A stretch of DNA of 64,000 nucleotides. Origin: Rosa chinensis (lineage: Eukaryota; Streptophyta; Magnoliopsida; Rosales; Rosaceae). The notes under the pieces were generated by a model. It saw nothing but the letters and a program-made list of their open reading frames with translations, was not told the origin of the DNA and did no database searches. Below, one piece after another: positions 22,254-34,424 of this stretch. The number at the start of each line of letters is the position of its first letter. The stretch's first letter is position 1. The translations under genes and the position numbers were made by a program. The stretch lies in assembly GCF_002994745.2 (NCBI RefSeq), contig NC_037094.1, forward strand, positions 62,928,139-62,992,138. The letters are read 5' to 3'.

Positions 22254-22450
22254 TTCAGTTTGTGCCCAGTACTCTGTCACAAAAATATTTTACTGTTTTT
22301 GCATCTATGTTTTGGTAGCAGTAGCAGTCAGTAAGCAGTAGCAGTCTTTCTATAAAAAATGACCCCTATCATACTAAGGCAGCAGTGATTCCGCCCTGGT
22401 AGTAGCCGCTTAGACAGGAAGTCGTTAGGTGAAATTGTGGCATGTTGAAG

Positions 22451-24997
22451 GCTAGTCCTTAGGCTGATACTGTGTTAGTTTGGAAAAGAAATAGGCTGAT
22501 ACTGTGTACTGTAGCTGATACTATGTAAAAAGCAAAGAAGGTAAAAGGAGAATAGTGTCTGTCCTTAATTGTATAGTGGAAAAGGTTGTGGACTTAGTTG
22601 TCAAAAAATATGTTGTCTGGTAGTGCTTTGTAGTTAACCCATTTAAAAATGGAGGAGAGAGAGAGAGAGAGGAGGTGGGTTCGGCACTGTTGGAGAAGGA
22701 GGAGAGAATTCGGGTCTGCTGCGGCTACTGTAGGGTTATGGGTCTATATATATGTGTGTGGCTGTGCTATGTGGTTGCAGAGAATATGGAATAGATGAGG
22801 ATGAGGCCACGTGGCAAGAAAAGAGAGGGAGAGGGAAGAAAATCGGTGTGTGAAGAAGAGGATGGACGAGGTGAGAATCATGGTTTAATTAAACCATGGG
22901 TGCCACATGTCAAAGCTGAATTGGTTTTCAACCAATTATATACAAATCTGCACATGCTGCAATGTTGCTCAACTCTCTTACTTACTTAATCAAATTAATG
23001 ATTAATTAACCAAATCAATAGTTAATCAATCAAATCAGCGATTAATTAACACTTTTCTTCAATTTCCTCCCTCTTCTTCTTGTAATTTCACGCACATACT
23101 CATAACTATGCGTAATAGCCTTATGCTTCTTTCTTGGCTTTGACTGTAGTTGACCACATCGGCAATTCGTCTTTTTGTCGGTAATTTCAATTAACTCCAA
23201 TTTCGCACAACTTTTTCCGAAATCCACAACTTCGCTTATTTTCTACACAGTAAATAAAAATGGATTAATTACATATTAATTGACATGGGGATTTGCTTAT
23301 TTATAGTGTTTTAGATATAATTACACGCATATAAATGCGTATAATCAACGATGTTATTGGATCACAATGGAAATTACACACCAATCTCAATAGCAACATG
23401 AGCAACATTAAGAACAAAAAAAAAAAAAACAAAAGAGAAAGAAGCCATGCATACTTTGCTTAAACAAAATCTGTCACTTAGCCACTCCTAATTGCTCATA
23501 CAAACCCATTCTTTTTGTATCACTTATCTAGAATATGGAACAGAAACAAAATAAGTCAAAGAAGGCAGAAACAGGGGAAGAAAAAATAACAAAGAAAGAA
23601 AGAAGGAGGAGCAAGTTTTGTCACCCTATCAGTTTAGGCTCCTTTTGGGTCCTCATTTCCTCCATTCCCTCATAATCTGCATAGGAATAACCAAAAGCTC
23701 TTTAAAGGCCAAGAACCAAGAGCCAAAACCTCACTTACTAAATAGTGAATAGAACATGTATCTTATTTTTCCTGTCTTAATAACCACCACTTAGCAAAAC
23801 ACATCTAGCTAGAGGCACAAACTAATACGTGATAACAGCAGAATTAAGAGACAGAGAGAGAAAGAGAGAGAAAAAAAACATACTGTAAGAATTTATTTCC
23901 TTCTTTTCGTTTTTCTTGCTGAAATGATAGAGAGACACCATATCTCCAGCCTCACAAAATGTCTTGCCACTGCCTTTCAAAATTTAAAACCACTTTTTAT
24001 AAGTCACCACTTGTGTAATCAAAACCAAGCAATATCACCTATAGCATGGGACAAAAGAATGGTAGCCCATGTTAAAGAACCAAATTAGTGGCAATGGGGA
24101 GAAAAAGAAACACAATTACCTTCAATGCAATAAAACCGACATCCAGATTATCTTCCCAACTTCTACCAATCTAGCCCCTATAAAATCACTACAAACTACT
24201 CAATAATGGGTGTTATCCAAAATCCCAAACCAAACAATAGAAACTAAGTGCAGCAAACAACTAATGACCCGGATGATCAAAGGTCAAATAGACAAAATTG
24301 GAATAAGATAACAGCTACAATACAAAGTTCTAGAAAAGGAAACAACAAACTCACTAATAAATATACTTCTTTGTATTTTCAGTGATGTCACCTATAGATA
24401 TACTTGTCAATAGACTCTCACTACTGCATATATCCATTCACTTCAATCCCAATTAAGTTTTAGCAAGTCAGTTGTGCAAAGCTTCAAACTTGGGAAATCG
24501 ATTAGAACTACAGGAGTCAAAACCTGGATCATCAAGATGAAAAAGACTTGGGGTTTGAGAAAGAAAGAAATAAATCTTAATGGGCAGATCTTTCATGGAG
24601 AAAAGCGAGGATGGATTTACAGTCAGAGCCAGTCTGGGTGAGATAGGGCTGCACATCTTCTACGAACTAAGTTCCTGGTATTCCTCTTCGCTCTGTTACC
24701 CTAACCCAAAGTTACACTGATGTAGATTAGGCAAATACAATTCCTGGATCAGCTTCTCCGATTTCTATTGGGCTGTTCTGGGCATGGCGGAAACAAACTC
24801 TCCTTTTCTCTCCCTTAGTACTCCTCTGCACTCTTCTCTCTCCGCGCGAGCGAAAAATCCAAAAAGAGAGAGGATTCTAAAACGACTGAATGGCAGGGCC
24901 GTAGTTAAGAAAAAAGAGAGGGTAAAAGCATCGTTTCAGACCCCCAAGATGAACAGTAGAATGAATAGTGTAGGAGTTTTAGTATATAGTAAATAAA
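22451..24997. other. Non-coding stretch right of the virus
   Basis: 22451-22620 may still be viral leader. After that comes a GA-rich block (22650-22870), a perfect 20-bp palindrome CATGGTTTAATTAAACCATG at 22879-22898, and AT-rich DNA with A-rich runs. A Lys/Arg-rich minus-strand frame at 23042-23227 and short frames at 24468-24996 have no recognisable motif. I cannot support a gene here. Confidence 0.4.
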
Positions 24998-25038
24998 CTA
25001 GTAACATTTTCCCGCGCTTTGCTGCGGGAATTATTATT
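24998..25038 (-). mobile_element. Second Helitron-type 3' terminus (minus strand)
   Basis: On the minus strand a CCCGCAGCAAAGCGCGGG hairpin is followed 13 nt later by a terminal CTAG and a host T. It has the same architecture as the terminus at 8794, but the adjoining sequence differs. The body would extend right; its 5' end was not found. The solo LTR at 25295 would then be nested in it. Confidence 0.5.
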
Positions 25039-25294
25039 ATATGTTACTGGGATAACATTACATAGCAGAATGTTTCTGTTGTACTAAAGGATGATTAAAA
25101 CATGCTACACGAATTTCTCAGTGGAATCAATAACTTCAAATCAAACTTGGTATGTATCGTCTAATAAAGCAATAGATGAAAGACAATAATGAGAACCGTT
25201 TGATGGATGTTGGCTTGAAAATTAGCGGTTTGCCTTGTTGTTATAGAAAGACATGAGCTGCTACTCACTACCTCTACACGAAGTAGAATGGTAT

Positions 25295-27950
25295 TGTGAG
25301 CCCCGGAAAAATGTATTGAGCTTATGGGAGATCGTACGAGAAATTATTCAACGATCTCGATAAATGTCAGGGTGCTCGAGGAAATTTTCAGAAATTTTCA
25401 TAAAGTGAAATCCTCAATTTAGGAGTTGGATAATAAAGTACACGTCACGACGAGTTCGTGAGAATTTTCGGGGAATTTTTCGGACACCCGAAGTATTTAT
25501 AATGAATTTCCAAAGTTTGTAAATTATGGCAATTCATTTTAAATAAATAGTATTTGTCCTGATGCGATCTGGGCCGTTAATTAACCACCGCTTGATCATG
25601 GCCGTCCACCGCTAATTTGATCAATCTATATATATAAATCTGGATTAGTGGCAACAGCAGAAGGATCGAGAGAGGGAGAGAACCAGAGTTCTCTGACCGA
25701 GACTGACGCGACCCGCGACTGGGTCCGATTGGAAATATCTTCTCCGGTCACCTCTCCGCGGTGGACCACCGGCAACAGCTTCTTCTCGATGGTGCCTACG
25801 TCCCTGTGATCTCAGATTGTACATGCAGCGACTGTGAACTGAGAATCAACGATCCAAAGCATGAAGAACCTCCGGCGAGTCTCAACGAATTACGGCGACT
25901 CCGGTCACCGTTTGGGATGCATTTGGTATGGAAATTCATCCTCTCGTCATGCTCTACACGTTTCTACACTTAGTTTTCGAATTAGATTAAGTTTTGATGA
26001 TTTATGATTCTGGGTAGCTACGGCTCCGACGTGTTCTTCGACACCGGCGACTTTTCCGACGCTTTTGGGCTTGGTTTCTGGTTCGAATGCTTCTTTGGAC
26101 GAGGCCTGACCTTGTGTGGGAGTTTAACTCCGAAGATTCCTGGGTTGAGGACGTCGAGGCTTGGATACAGGCTCATCCTCGAGTTCCTCCTTCAGTTCTT
26201 AGTGGGCTGCTGCCGAGTTGGAGTATAGGCTTGGATTCTCCACCTGCAAGTCCTACCACAGAAGGTAAAAACGAATTGAAGTTTTGCACTTTTGGTGCTC
26301 TTGACAGATTGGATGAAATTGTTGTGCTATGGTTGAAATCGAATTACTAGAAGGCATGAGGAGAATGAGTTATTGTGTATTGATTTGAATGAATTTTGGT
26401 AATCAAGCTTGATGTTTTGTCAGTATTGCTGTGGTTGTTGGTTGAATGACGTTGTTGATGCCTTTTGTTCAAGACCAGTATTGGGTATTAGTGTTAAATT
26501 GAAATTATGAGGTGGAAGTGGCCTAAAGTAATATTATGGGTGTCCATAGTAAATTCTGTTGAATTACCATGTGACGAAATGGTTAAGTAAATTTGGGATC
26601 TTTGGTTGACGAGATTGTTATTGGTTTGCTTGTGCATATGTTAGAATAGTAATAAATAAATAAAGAAAAGGAATTTATATATATTGGGTGGCTTGAGTAA
26701 AGTTTTGGTGCACCTAATATATCGGGTTGATATCGTAATATCAAGTCATTGTTCGGTAATTTGAGTTAATTATCGAACCGGTCTCGATTGGTGAAACGTA
26801 GACAAATTGGTCAACTCTTGGTCAAACCAGGAAAAGTTGGTTGGACGATTTATTAATCGTTGATATTTCATATAATTGTTCAATAGGTTATTAACGGTCG
26901 AAATGTCGGAATTTAGGACTCCAGTTACCCGAGGAATAGAAGGTTCGCGACTCTCGGAGTACGTGAGAGAAAGCATCGGAATCCAGGTAGGGTTTCAGGA
27001 CTCTCCTCGGTTAGTGATTTTCTTATATTGTTATTAAATAATGCATGTTAGTTGGCATGGTTTGGTCATGTTCAAATGCAATGCATACTAACCAAACCAT
27101 GTGAGAAATGTGATGGCTTGAGAGCGAAGGGTGGCTCTGACTTCCTTGGGTTCGATCCCCTTAACCTCCGGAGGGTTAGTTACGCCGGTCGTCCGGGTAT
27201 TCCGATCGTAATGACAGGCCCGGTACGTGTGTGTAGCTAGGTAGTGGACGCTCTCGCTACGCTTACCTGGTGATAAATTAATTTGAGGTAAGGTCGTGTA
27301 GTGGGTCTATGGGACCGGCCATCAGGTAATACTTGGATTTGGCGCCGTATTTATTTAAGCATCATGCATCGGTTTTTCAAGTTGAAAATCAATAAAGTTT
27401 GTCGTTCTTTTAAATATTTGGTTTAAGCTTATTTTCATACTGGGATCCCAAATATATATTTACTGGTTTCAAACCTAGTCGTGGTAGAGTTCGTGTAGAG
27501 CAGCGAGGACGAAAGCTCACCCCTACAACAGTGTGGATGCAGGTACTGTGCACTGGTGACGGGACAATAGCGGAAGGAGCTGGGTGTGCAGAACAAGTTC
27601 GGTAAATCGTCGTTTGAACCTTATTCTAAATTCTATTTCTCGAACTTCGTATTCCGAGACTTGTTAATAGTTAGCCTTGTGTCAATGTTGGTTGAGTTCT
27701 CATTTCCTTGAAGTTCGTACCTCTTGTGTGAGAACTCATTTCAAGTTCTAGACGAATGAAATAAATTTTAGCAACTCAAAGGTTTTCACCTCAAAAATAT
27801 TTATAGCTTCCGCTGTGTTTTTACAAAAAGTTTTTCAAACAAAATGCCTAGCGGTTCTCTAGAATGTAAATCGAGCGTTCGGTTTATGTTTTAGAGGCTC
27901 GCGGCACTGTGACGTGCTTAAGCTGGTGAGGTGCAGCTTGGGGCGTTACA
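25295..27950 (-). mobile_element. Solo LTR, Gypsy-type, 2656 bp
   Basis: It begins TGTGAGCCCCGG and ends GGGGCGTTACA (on the minus strand TGTAACGCCCC...GGGGCTCACA), flanked by an exact 5-bp duplication GGTAT at 25290-25294 and 27951-27955. No internal region, PBS or PPT remains, so it is the product of LTR-LTR recombination. Its length and TGTAAC start resemble the LTRs of the 40.8-55.7 kb array, suggesting a related (Tekay/Del-like) lineage. Short frames inside are not genes. Confidence 0.85.
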
Positions 27951-28800
27951 GGTATGCTTAGATATAACCAAGGCATTTGTTGACTCTGCCAAAGACAGTA
28001 GAAACCATGGTCATCAAATGCTGAGTAGTCAACAAACTTGCAAAATAGTGTCAACATTAATAAAAAAACACATGCTACTGAATCAATTCAGTGCTAATAT
28101 TTACAGTTGGATCAGATTTTCAGTGGCTAAAGTTAGATAAAGAAAAAATAAATAGTAAGGAGAAACAAAGAAAAGAAAAACTTGTCTTTGAAAATGATTG
28201 AATGTTAGAAAGGAAATTCATTTGATGTGAGAAAGAAGATCACAAATTCAACTAAAACATAGATTTAGTTACTTGACTAACCTAAAGAGCAACCTCTGTA
28301 AGTAGAGATCCTCAAATAATCTCAGACTTGAAGTTGTTCTATTGTGCTTCGCTGAATCAGTAAGCGAAGAGAGAAGAGTGAACCCCATCAGTGTAATGTG
28401 GGCTTTCCTTCGTCATTTCTTTTTTCAAAACGCATAATATTCTGATGCAGAATCAATAATCTTATGGGTTGGAGAAACTACAGTAGTATCTTGCTTATTT
28501 GTCTTTAATGCATAACTTTGAATTGGGAGAAGCATTTCCATGCTAAGGCTTAAAACTAAAACAGAGTTCCACGTCTTGGCAATTCATACCTTCTAAGTAA
28601 CACAGTCCAATGTCTATATACAGATGCTTTGCAAGGTCCTTTTCAATATCATGTCATATTCCCTTTATGTTTTTCCTATATCATGCTAAAAAAATCTAGC
28701 AAAACTTAGATAGCAATAACAGAACTCACCAAACTTAGTGAGCAAACTTAGCTATTGTATGTAAATTACCACAAAGCACAAATATAGTTGCAGAAACTGA

Positions 28801-30260
28801 CCACTCTGGCTTGTTTTAGGCTTCCAAATAACCTCAATGCAAGCTTTTTCAGGATTTTCATTCTTCTTTGTCCCTGCTTTTGGTCGATAAACTGCGGCAA
28901 GAAATTTGGTACCCCCTATAAAAATCAAAGACCCAATTAGAAAACAAACTCAAATTCAGAGCACAAAGCCCATAGAGAAAGAGAAAATATTGAACAGAGA
29001 GAGAGAAAGAGAGAGGGACAATTTCTAGTGTAAGTTTGCAATGTTATCAAAAGTATAATAATAGATACCAATAGCTGCAGTGATTAATCATTTTATCAAT
29101 CAAGGAGAGAAACCTTACATAAATTTTATTGATTTCATATCTGGTGGCAAACTGTAACAGAACATATATCTGGAATATTAACTTTCATAGCTGTATCTCC
29201 TGATCTTCTGCTTGCTTTTCGTCACCTTTGGTGACCTGCTGAAGGGATTTAGATAGGGTTCAGGTGTGCACGTAATTTTTCTTTTCTTAAGACACAGTCT
29301 AAGTAAGTGAAGAATTATGAATCATTATAAAGAATTACCTGTTGAAGTCCTTCATTGTTCAAAATAAATTGTGGTCATAGCCAATCACTATGACGTGCAA
29401 TTGGTTTCCGTACTGGTAATACAGTAAGATATCCGACTTTAGGATATGGCAGAGGAAGCTGTAGAAAAGGTAATAACAAAAAAATAGTTGAGAAATAAAA
29501 CATATAACAAAAAATATTGAAATCAGCTAACAAAAAATAAAAATTCTAAAGGAATTAGGGACAAAAAAAAGGAAAAAGGATGAAAATAGAGAAATTAGTA
29601 TGTCTTTACCTTAGTAGCATCTTCACTAAAAATCAGAACTTAAAACCTGCTACGGCAGAGAACCCCAAAAGCATTGTCAAAGTCATAGTCCTCAGTTGAT
29701 AGTCTGATGAAGAACCTATCATAAAGAGAAAGACAAAGAAAAGTTCAACTTAAAAATGAATTAAAGTTATAACATGTGGCACTGTATTTCCACTATTTAA
29801 TACAAACAATGCTATGTTAACTATATGCTATTTAACAAATACTGTGGCCTTCATTTGTTCTCTTGATTTCACAGTGCGAAAAAGCTTTGGCTTCTGCTTT
29901 CGTAGATATTCAAAAGCTACAACAGATACTTTAATTAACAAAACAAAGAAAGAAAAAAGCTTTTTGTTCTGATAAATTGGAAAATTTTGGTAATCAATCA
30001 TTTTGAAGATATCAGAACTTAATTCATTCCAATCAATCTCAAAAACCAAAATATCAGCATCTACATTTTGATACATATTTTCTATACTATACTTCAGGTT
30101 CAAATTTCAGAAGGAAAGAGTTTTGGATGTATTTGAGTATCAATAATAGTAGATAGGGCAGTATTACATATTTGAGTATAAATAGACAGAGGCTCACTCT
30201 CAAATTGAAACCCTGGAACTTTGACTGCAGCTGCTGTCTTTGCCTTACACCTGCACAAAA
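28801..30260 (-). pseudogene. Exon-like fragments of an unrecognised gene
   Basis: Several minus-strand blocks look like exons. 28915-28801 has a TTATAG acceptor, a frame reading KFLAAVYRPKAG...CIEVIWKPK and a GTCAGT donor. About 29270-29200 reads SLQQVTKGDEKQAEDQ, and about 30250-30190 reads KAKTAAAVKVPGFQFE. They are separated by AT-rich DNA. I do not recognise the protein and cannot join the blocks into a whole. If the Helitron terminus at 24998 is real, these could be host exons it captured; a decayed resident gene is the alternative. Confidence 0.3.
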
Positions 30261-31448
30261 GGGTTCATCAAAATTAAAATCCTTTAGGAGTTAACAAAGC
30301 ACAAAGAAAAAGTGAATGTGGTGCTAGTGTTGCAGATTGAAGGAAACTTAATTATTAACATGAGCTTGGTATCAAAGTGTGGCAAAAAAAAAAAATTAAT
30401 TAATTAAAAAAAATAAAGTTAAAAGTTGTGAAGAGGTGGCGACATAGAAAGATCAAAGAAAAAGTGTTGACGGTGGCTGAGAACCCAATTGACCTCGTAC
30501 TCAAATGATGATGAGCTGAGAACCCATGCTCATTAAATCGCACACAAAACCCTTAATCGAATAAAATCCCAAAAGCCCATACCGAACAAAATTGACCGAA
30601 AAAAGAAGTTACCTTTTATCAATTGAATCAATTATCTATGAATCAATTCAAAACAAAACCAATCGCATGAACAAATCAGAGCAATTGAAACATGAACAAA
30701 TCAATCCACTGAATAAGCCGATGAACAATCCAAAACAAACCCAGACATGAATTCACTTGTTCAAAACTGATAATATAGGACCACTAAGAGTGAATTCCTA
30801 AACAAATTGTATTGGGTACCTGAGATTAGAGGAGATAATGAGTAGAAACAAAAGAGGAGATAATGAGCAGAAACAAAGAAAGCAATTCCAAATCTACAGA
30901 TCTAAAGCAACGGACCGAACTCTCTCAATCTCGCTTATACAGCTGTAGAAGATGGTGGCACGATTGGGCTCATCATTATTGAGGTGAGTTGATTACATAT
31001 TTTTAGATCATATTGTCTTTAGAAAACCTCTCCTTATACCAGAGGTTTCACATGTTAACGTTATTTCTTGTATCGGAAACATTGCTCATCACATATATAT
31101 TTGTTTATTTAATTAATTTCTCAAGTCTTTGTAATTGTTATACAGGGATATTCTAATTTTATTCTTCTTATGTTTAGATATTTGAATGTGTAGAGATATA
31201 AGAATCAAGCATAGTCTTAGTGCACCTATTGCAGAAGAAGCCACCTTTTGTAAAACTTTGCTCCTTACTGATTTGTGTAACTTTGCTCCTTATTGATTTG
31301 TGTGACATTGGAATTTCCCATTACTTTGCCTTTAGATGTGGTATCTGAAAATACAAAGGTCAGATCTAGGCCGTAGCTTGTGTTCAGGATGGTGTCCCAC
31401 TGTGGGCCAGTAGCTTGGGTCCAACTTCCTGGTTTAGTGTTTGGAGTC
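30261..31448. other. Non-coding stretch left of the Copia element
   Basis: AT-rich, including an A/T tract near 30389-30420. No gene or clear repeat boundary is supported. The last 100 bases are the left part of the site into which the Copia element inserted. Confidence 0.4.
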
Positions 31449-31453
31449 AAGGA

Positions 31454-32116
31454 TGTTAGGGAAATTGATCCCTCCGCCAAGCAAGTACTAGAATTAGAGA
31501 TAGAAAGAAGAAATTACCAAGCCAAGAAGGCAACAAGATTTAACGAGGTTAGGCCAATATCCTTGCCTACGTCCTCGGAGAGTTTCATCTTCACTAATGA
31601 GAGAATTACACAAGTACAAGATTACACCGCTCAAGTTTATGCCCAACCCAAGTCCTTGTATCCAATAGGATACTCCTTGTACACCCTCTCTCAACCTAGA
31701 AGATCACTCTACCCCAAGAGCTATTGACACTCTTGAACACAACTCACTTTGCTTCTATACACGAAGACCCTTAGAGTTGCTTTAGACCTCTCCTTGCTTG
31801 CCTCTACACAAGCTTCATCTATTTATACCATTGATGGAAGTCTCTAGACTCACTTCATCAATGCTCATACATGAATCAACCACCCATCTCCCACATTAAC
31901 TCCCTAGGAAGACTAAAAAGGTCAAAACATGAATTTAACTATGCATTTCTTCCCAATGCATTAACTTGACCATGCATTTATACCCAATGCATGCACTTGA
32001 CCATGCACCAATTTTCCATGCATAAGTTGTCACCTTGAATGCACTAACAATTAATACCATGCATTCATGCCATGCAAAATATCTCTACCAAGGAGGGATA
32101 GGCAACAAACCCAACA
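31454..32116 (-). repeat. Copia element 3' LTR (663 bp)
   Basis: Left LTR; on the minus strand it directly follows the polypurine tract. It differs from its partner by point changes and a 5-bp indel (ATTGA missing near 31700), so the insertion is not brand new. Confidence 0.9.
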
Positions 32117-32325
32117 ATCTCCCCCTCCCGACTTTGGTGGAGAGCTCCGCACCACCACTTCAATCCTTGAAGTCATCTCGATCTGAGACACAACTTGTTA
32201 TACCCACAAGTCTTTCATTGGCCTTCTAGTTGCACAATTACACATAATCAGAGTCAATTACATGTGGTTCTAGCTCCCCCTGATTCAATCGGCTAATACC
32301 ATGTGTAATTGCCTCGAGACAACTA

Positions 32326-33708
32326 TCACTTGTTGACTCTGAAGAGGGACCTCGACTTGACCACTTTCCTAGCAGGATTTACCTTCTTACCATCGTCTGA
32401 AACATAGAAACTTGTAACTGGAGTCTCTGCTATGCTCGCAAACAAGACCCGCTTCAGGTACCTGCATCCTTGTGCACACCGTTTCCCTTCAACCTTCGAG
32501 GTTTGAGTTTTTCCTATCAGACGGAACATACTTCCACACTTTTCTCCCTTCATTAGGACCATGCAACCACGTGATATTTTCATAACTCCCCCTGCTGACG
32601 AAACTCTGCAGCCCTTGGAGTCTAATTGGCTCAAGGATATTAAATTTCTCCGGAACCTTGGGACGTACACAACATCACCCAAAGTGCGAACCGCTCCATC
32701 AAACATCTTGATCTTCACCGTTCCAACACCCATGACACGACGCCTTGTGCCATCTCCCCAAGTCACAAATCCTTTAACTTCTTGGAACGTATCAAAATAT
32801 TCTCTCCTAGAGCAAAGATGATGAGAAGAACCAGTATCCAATATCCAATCACGTCAAGAACAAGTGTAATTACCTTTGGAGACTGTGAGAAATTCTCCAA
32901 AATCATTTTATGCTTGTGCTATACCAGCCAAGGAGCAATCTGAGCCATTATCATCTTTCTCTTTCAACAACGGACAATCAGGCCTTATGTGTCCCTACTC
33001 CTTGCACTTGTAGCATTGCTTGCCCTTTCCCCTGCCCCTGGATTTAGACCTGCTATGTCCACTAGATTCCCTGGCAGTTGACCTTCCCCTTTGATTCTGA
33101 TCATGAGCAACAAAGACGGAACCTTAGGAATCATCGGCTTTCCTCCGCTTCTCGTGAGTTAAGAAAGTCGATTCCACCTCCTCCATCTTTAATGTATCCT
33201 TACCATACAAAATTGTAGTGATGATATTCTCATACGAATCGGGAAGTGAGGTAAGAAGTAGAAGGGCTTGATCTTCTTTCTCAATTTTCACATCAACTCT
33301 TGCTAGTTGATCTACCAATCCTCTGAAAGCATTCATGTGCTCCATGAGACTCGCACCTTCTCCCATCTTGAGCTTGTAGAGATCCCGCTTAAGATTCAAC
33401 TTTGTCTGCAAGCCTTTCCCAAGATGAAGCTTTTCCATTTTCTCCCAAAGCTCAGGTGCCGAATCTACATCATTAACATTATTGATAATATTGTCAGCAA
33501 TATAAAGCCTAATAGTGCTAACACACCTGGACTCCAACTCGTCCCAATCTTCATTTGATATCTTCTCTGGCTTAGCATCCTTTCCCTTCAAAGGCTTTGC
33601 AAGACCTTGTTGAACTAGGATGTCCTTCACCCTCCTTTGCCATAGAGTGAAATTTCCCTTTCCATCAAACTGCTCCACCTTGAAATGTGAGACACTAGAA
33701 CTTGCCAT
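32326..33708 (-). pseudogene. Degenerate Copia gag-protease
   Basis: From Met at 33708 the frame gives a Copia-type gag (FDGKGNFTLWQRRVKDIL, then LEE-type helices; UBN2-like region ~1-190). It stops with TAA at 33124-33126 and continues in the same frame through an Arg/Ser-rich stretch. A CCHC knuckle (CYKCKE...GHIRPDC) is interrupted by TAG at 32995-32997. After another stop near 32855 comes the aspartic-protease motif WILDTGSSHH with ~170 open codons to 32326. There are therefore at least three in-frame stops and no frameshift. The pol part after protease is deleted. Confidence 0.85.
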
Positions 33709-33737
33709 GACGAACAGCCCACGACCGATAAGCCGAA

Positions 33738-33749
33738 GCTCTGATACCA
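33738..33749 (-). promoter_or_regulatory. Copia primer-binding site (tRNA-Met)
   Basis: The minus strand reads TGGTATCAGAGC two bases after the end of the 5' LTR, complementary to the 3' end of initiator tRNA-Met. Confidence 0.9.
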
Positions 33750-33751
33750 CT

Positions 33752-34419
33752 TGTTAGGGAAATTGATCCCTCCGCCACGCAAGTACTAGAATTAGAGATA
33801 GAAAGAAGAAATTACCAAGCCAAGAAGGCAACAAGATTTAACAAGGTTCGGCCAATATCCTTGTCTACGTCCTCGGAGAGTTTCACCTTCACTAATGAGA
33901 GAATTACACAAGTACAAGATTACACCGCTTAAGTTTATGCCCAACCCAAGCCCTTGTATCTAATAGGATACCCCTTGTACACCCTCTCTCAACCTAGAAT
34001 TGAAGATCACTCTACCCCAAGAGCTATTCACACTCTTGAACACAGCTCACTTTGCTTCTATACACGAAGACCCTTAGAGTTGCTCTAGACCTCTCCTTGC
34101 TTGCCTCCACACAAGCTTCATCTATTTATACCATTGATGGAAGTCTCTAGACTCACTTCATGAATGCTCATACATGAATCAACCACCCACCTCCCACATT
34201 AACTCCCTAAGAAGACTAAAAAGGTCAAAACATGAATTTAACTATGCATTTCTTCCCAATGCATTAACTTGACCATTCATTTATACCCAATGCATGCACT
34301 TGACCATGTACCAATTTTCCATGCATAAGTTGTCACCTTGAATGCACAAACAATTAATACCATGTATTCATGCCATGCAAAATATCTCTACCAAGGAGGG
34401 ATAGGCACCAAACCTAACA
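33752..34419 (-). repeat. Copia element 5' LTR (668 bp)
   Basis: Right LTR, bordered on its left by the primer site and on its right by target duplication AAGGA. Confidence 0.9.
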
Positions 34420-34424
34420 AAGGA

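Larger units (their letters stand above)
14600..22450 (+). mobile_element. Endogenous caulimovirid (Petuvirus-like), one genome length
   Basis: From left to right it holds a small ORF, a tRNA-Met primer-binding site, one giant polyprotein ORF, a pregenomic promoter with TATA box, leader sequence and a poly(A) signal. Primer site to poly(A) signal is about 7.3 kb, the genome size expected for Caulimoviridae. There are no LTRs and no integrase, so this is an integrated pararetrovirus and not a Gypsy element. A single large ORF containing all domains is the Petuvirus plan. Both outer borders are estimates; I see no target-site duplication. The linear copy appears opened inside the leader region. 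The main frame has no stop or frameshift. Confidence 0.8.
31454..34419 (-). mobile_element. Non-autonomous Copia-type LTR retrotransposon, 2966 bp
   Basis: Two LTRs (31454-32116 and 33752-34419) begin TGTTAGGGAAATTG and end in (C/T)AACA on the plus strand. An exact 5-bp duplication AAGGA lies at 31449-31453 and 34420-34424. On the minus strand the order is 5' LTR (right), primer site, gag, protease remnant, polypurine tract GGGAGGGGGAGAT, 3' LTR (left). Integrase, RT and RNase H are missing, so it could only have moved with enzymes supplied in trans. Confidence 0.9.

Noticed and set aside
27090..27190. SINE or tRNA-like B box (GGTTCGATCCCC)
   Set aside because: It lies inside the well-bounded solo LTR, and no A box at the right distance or poly(A)/short-repeat tail is seen.
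31380..31727. 115-codon plus-strand frame
   Set aside because: It crosses the Copia LTR boundary at 31454 and reads the LTR on the wrong strand.
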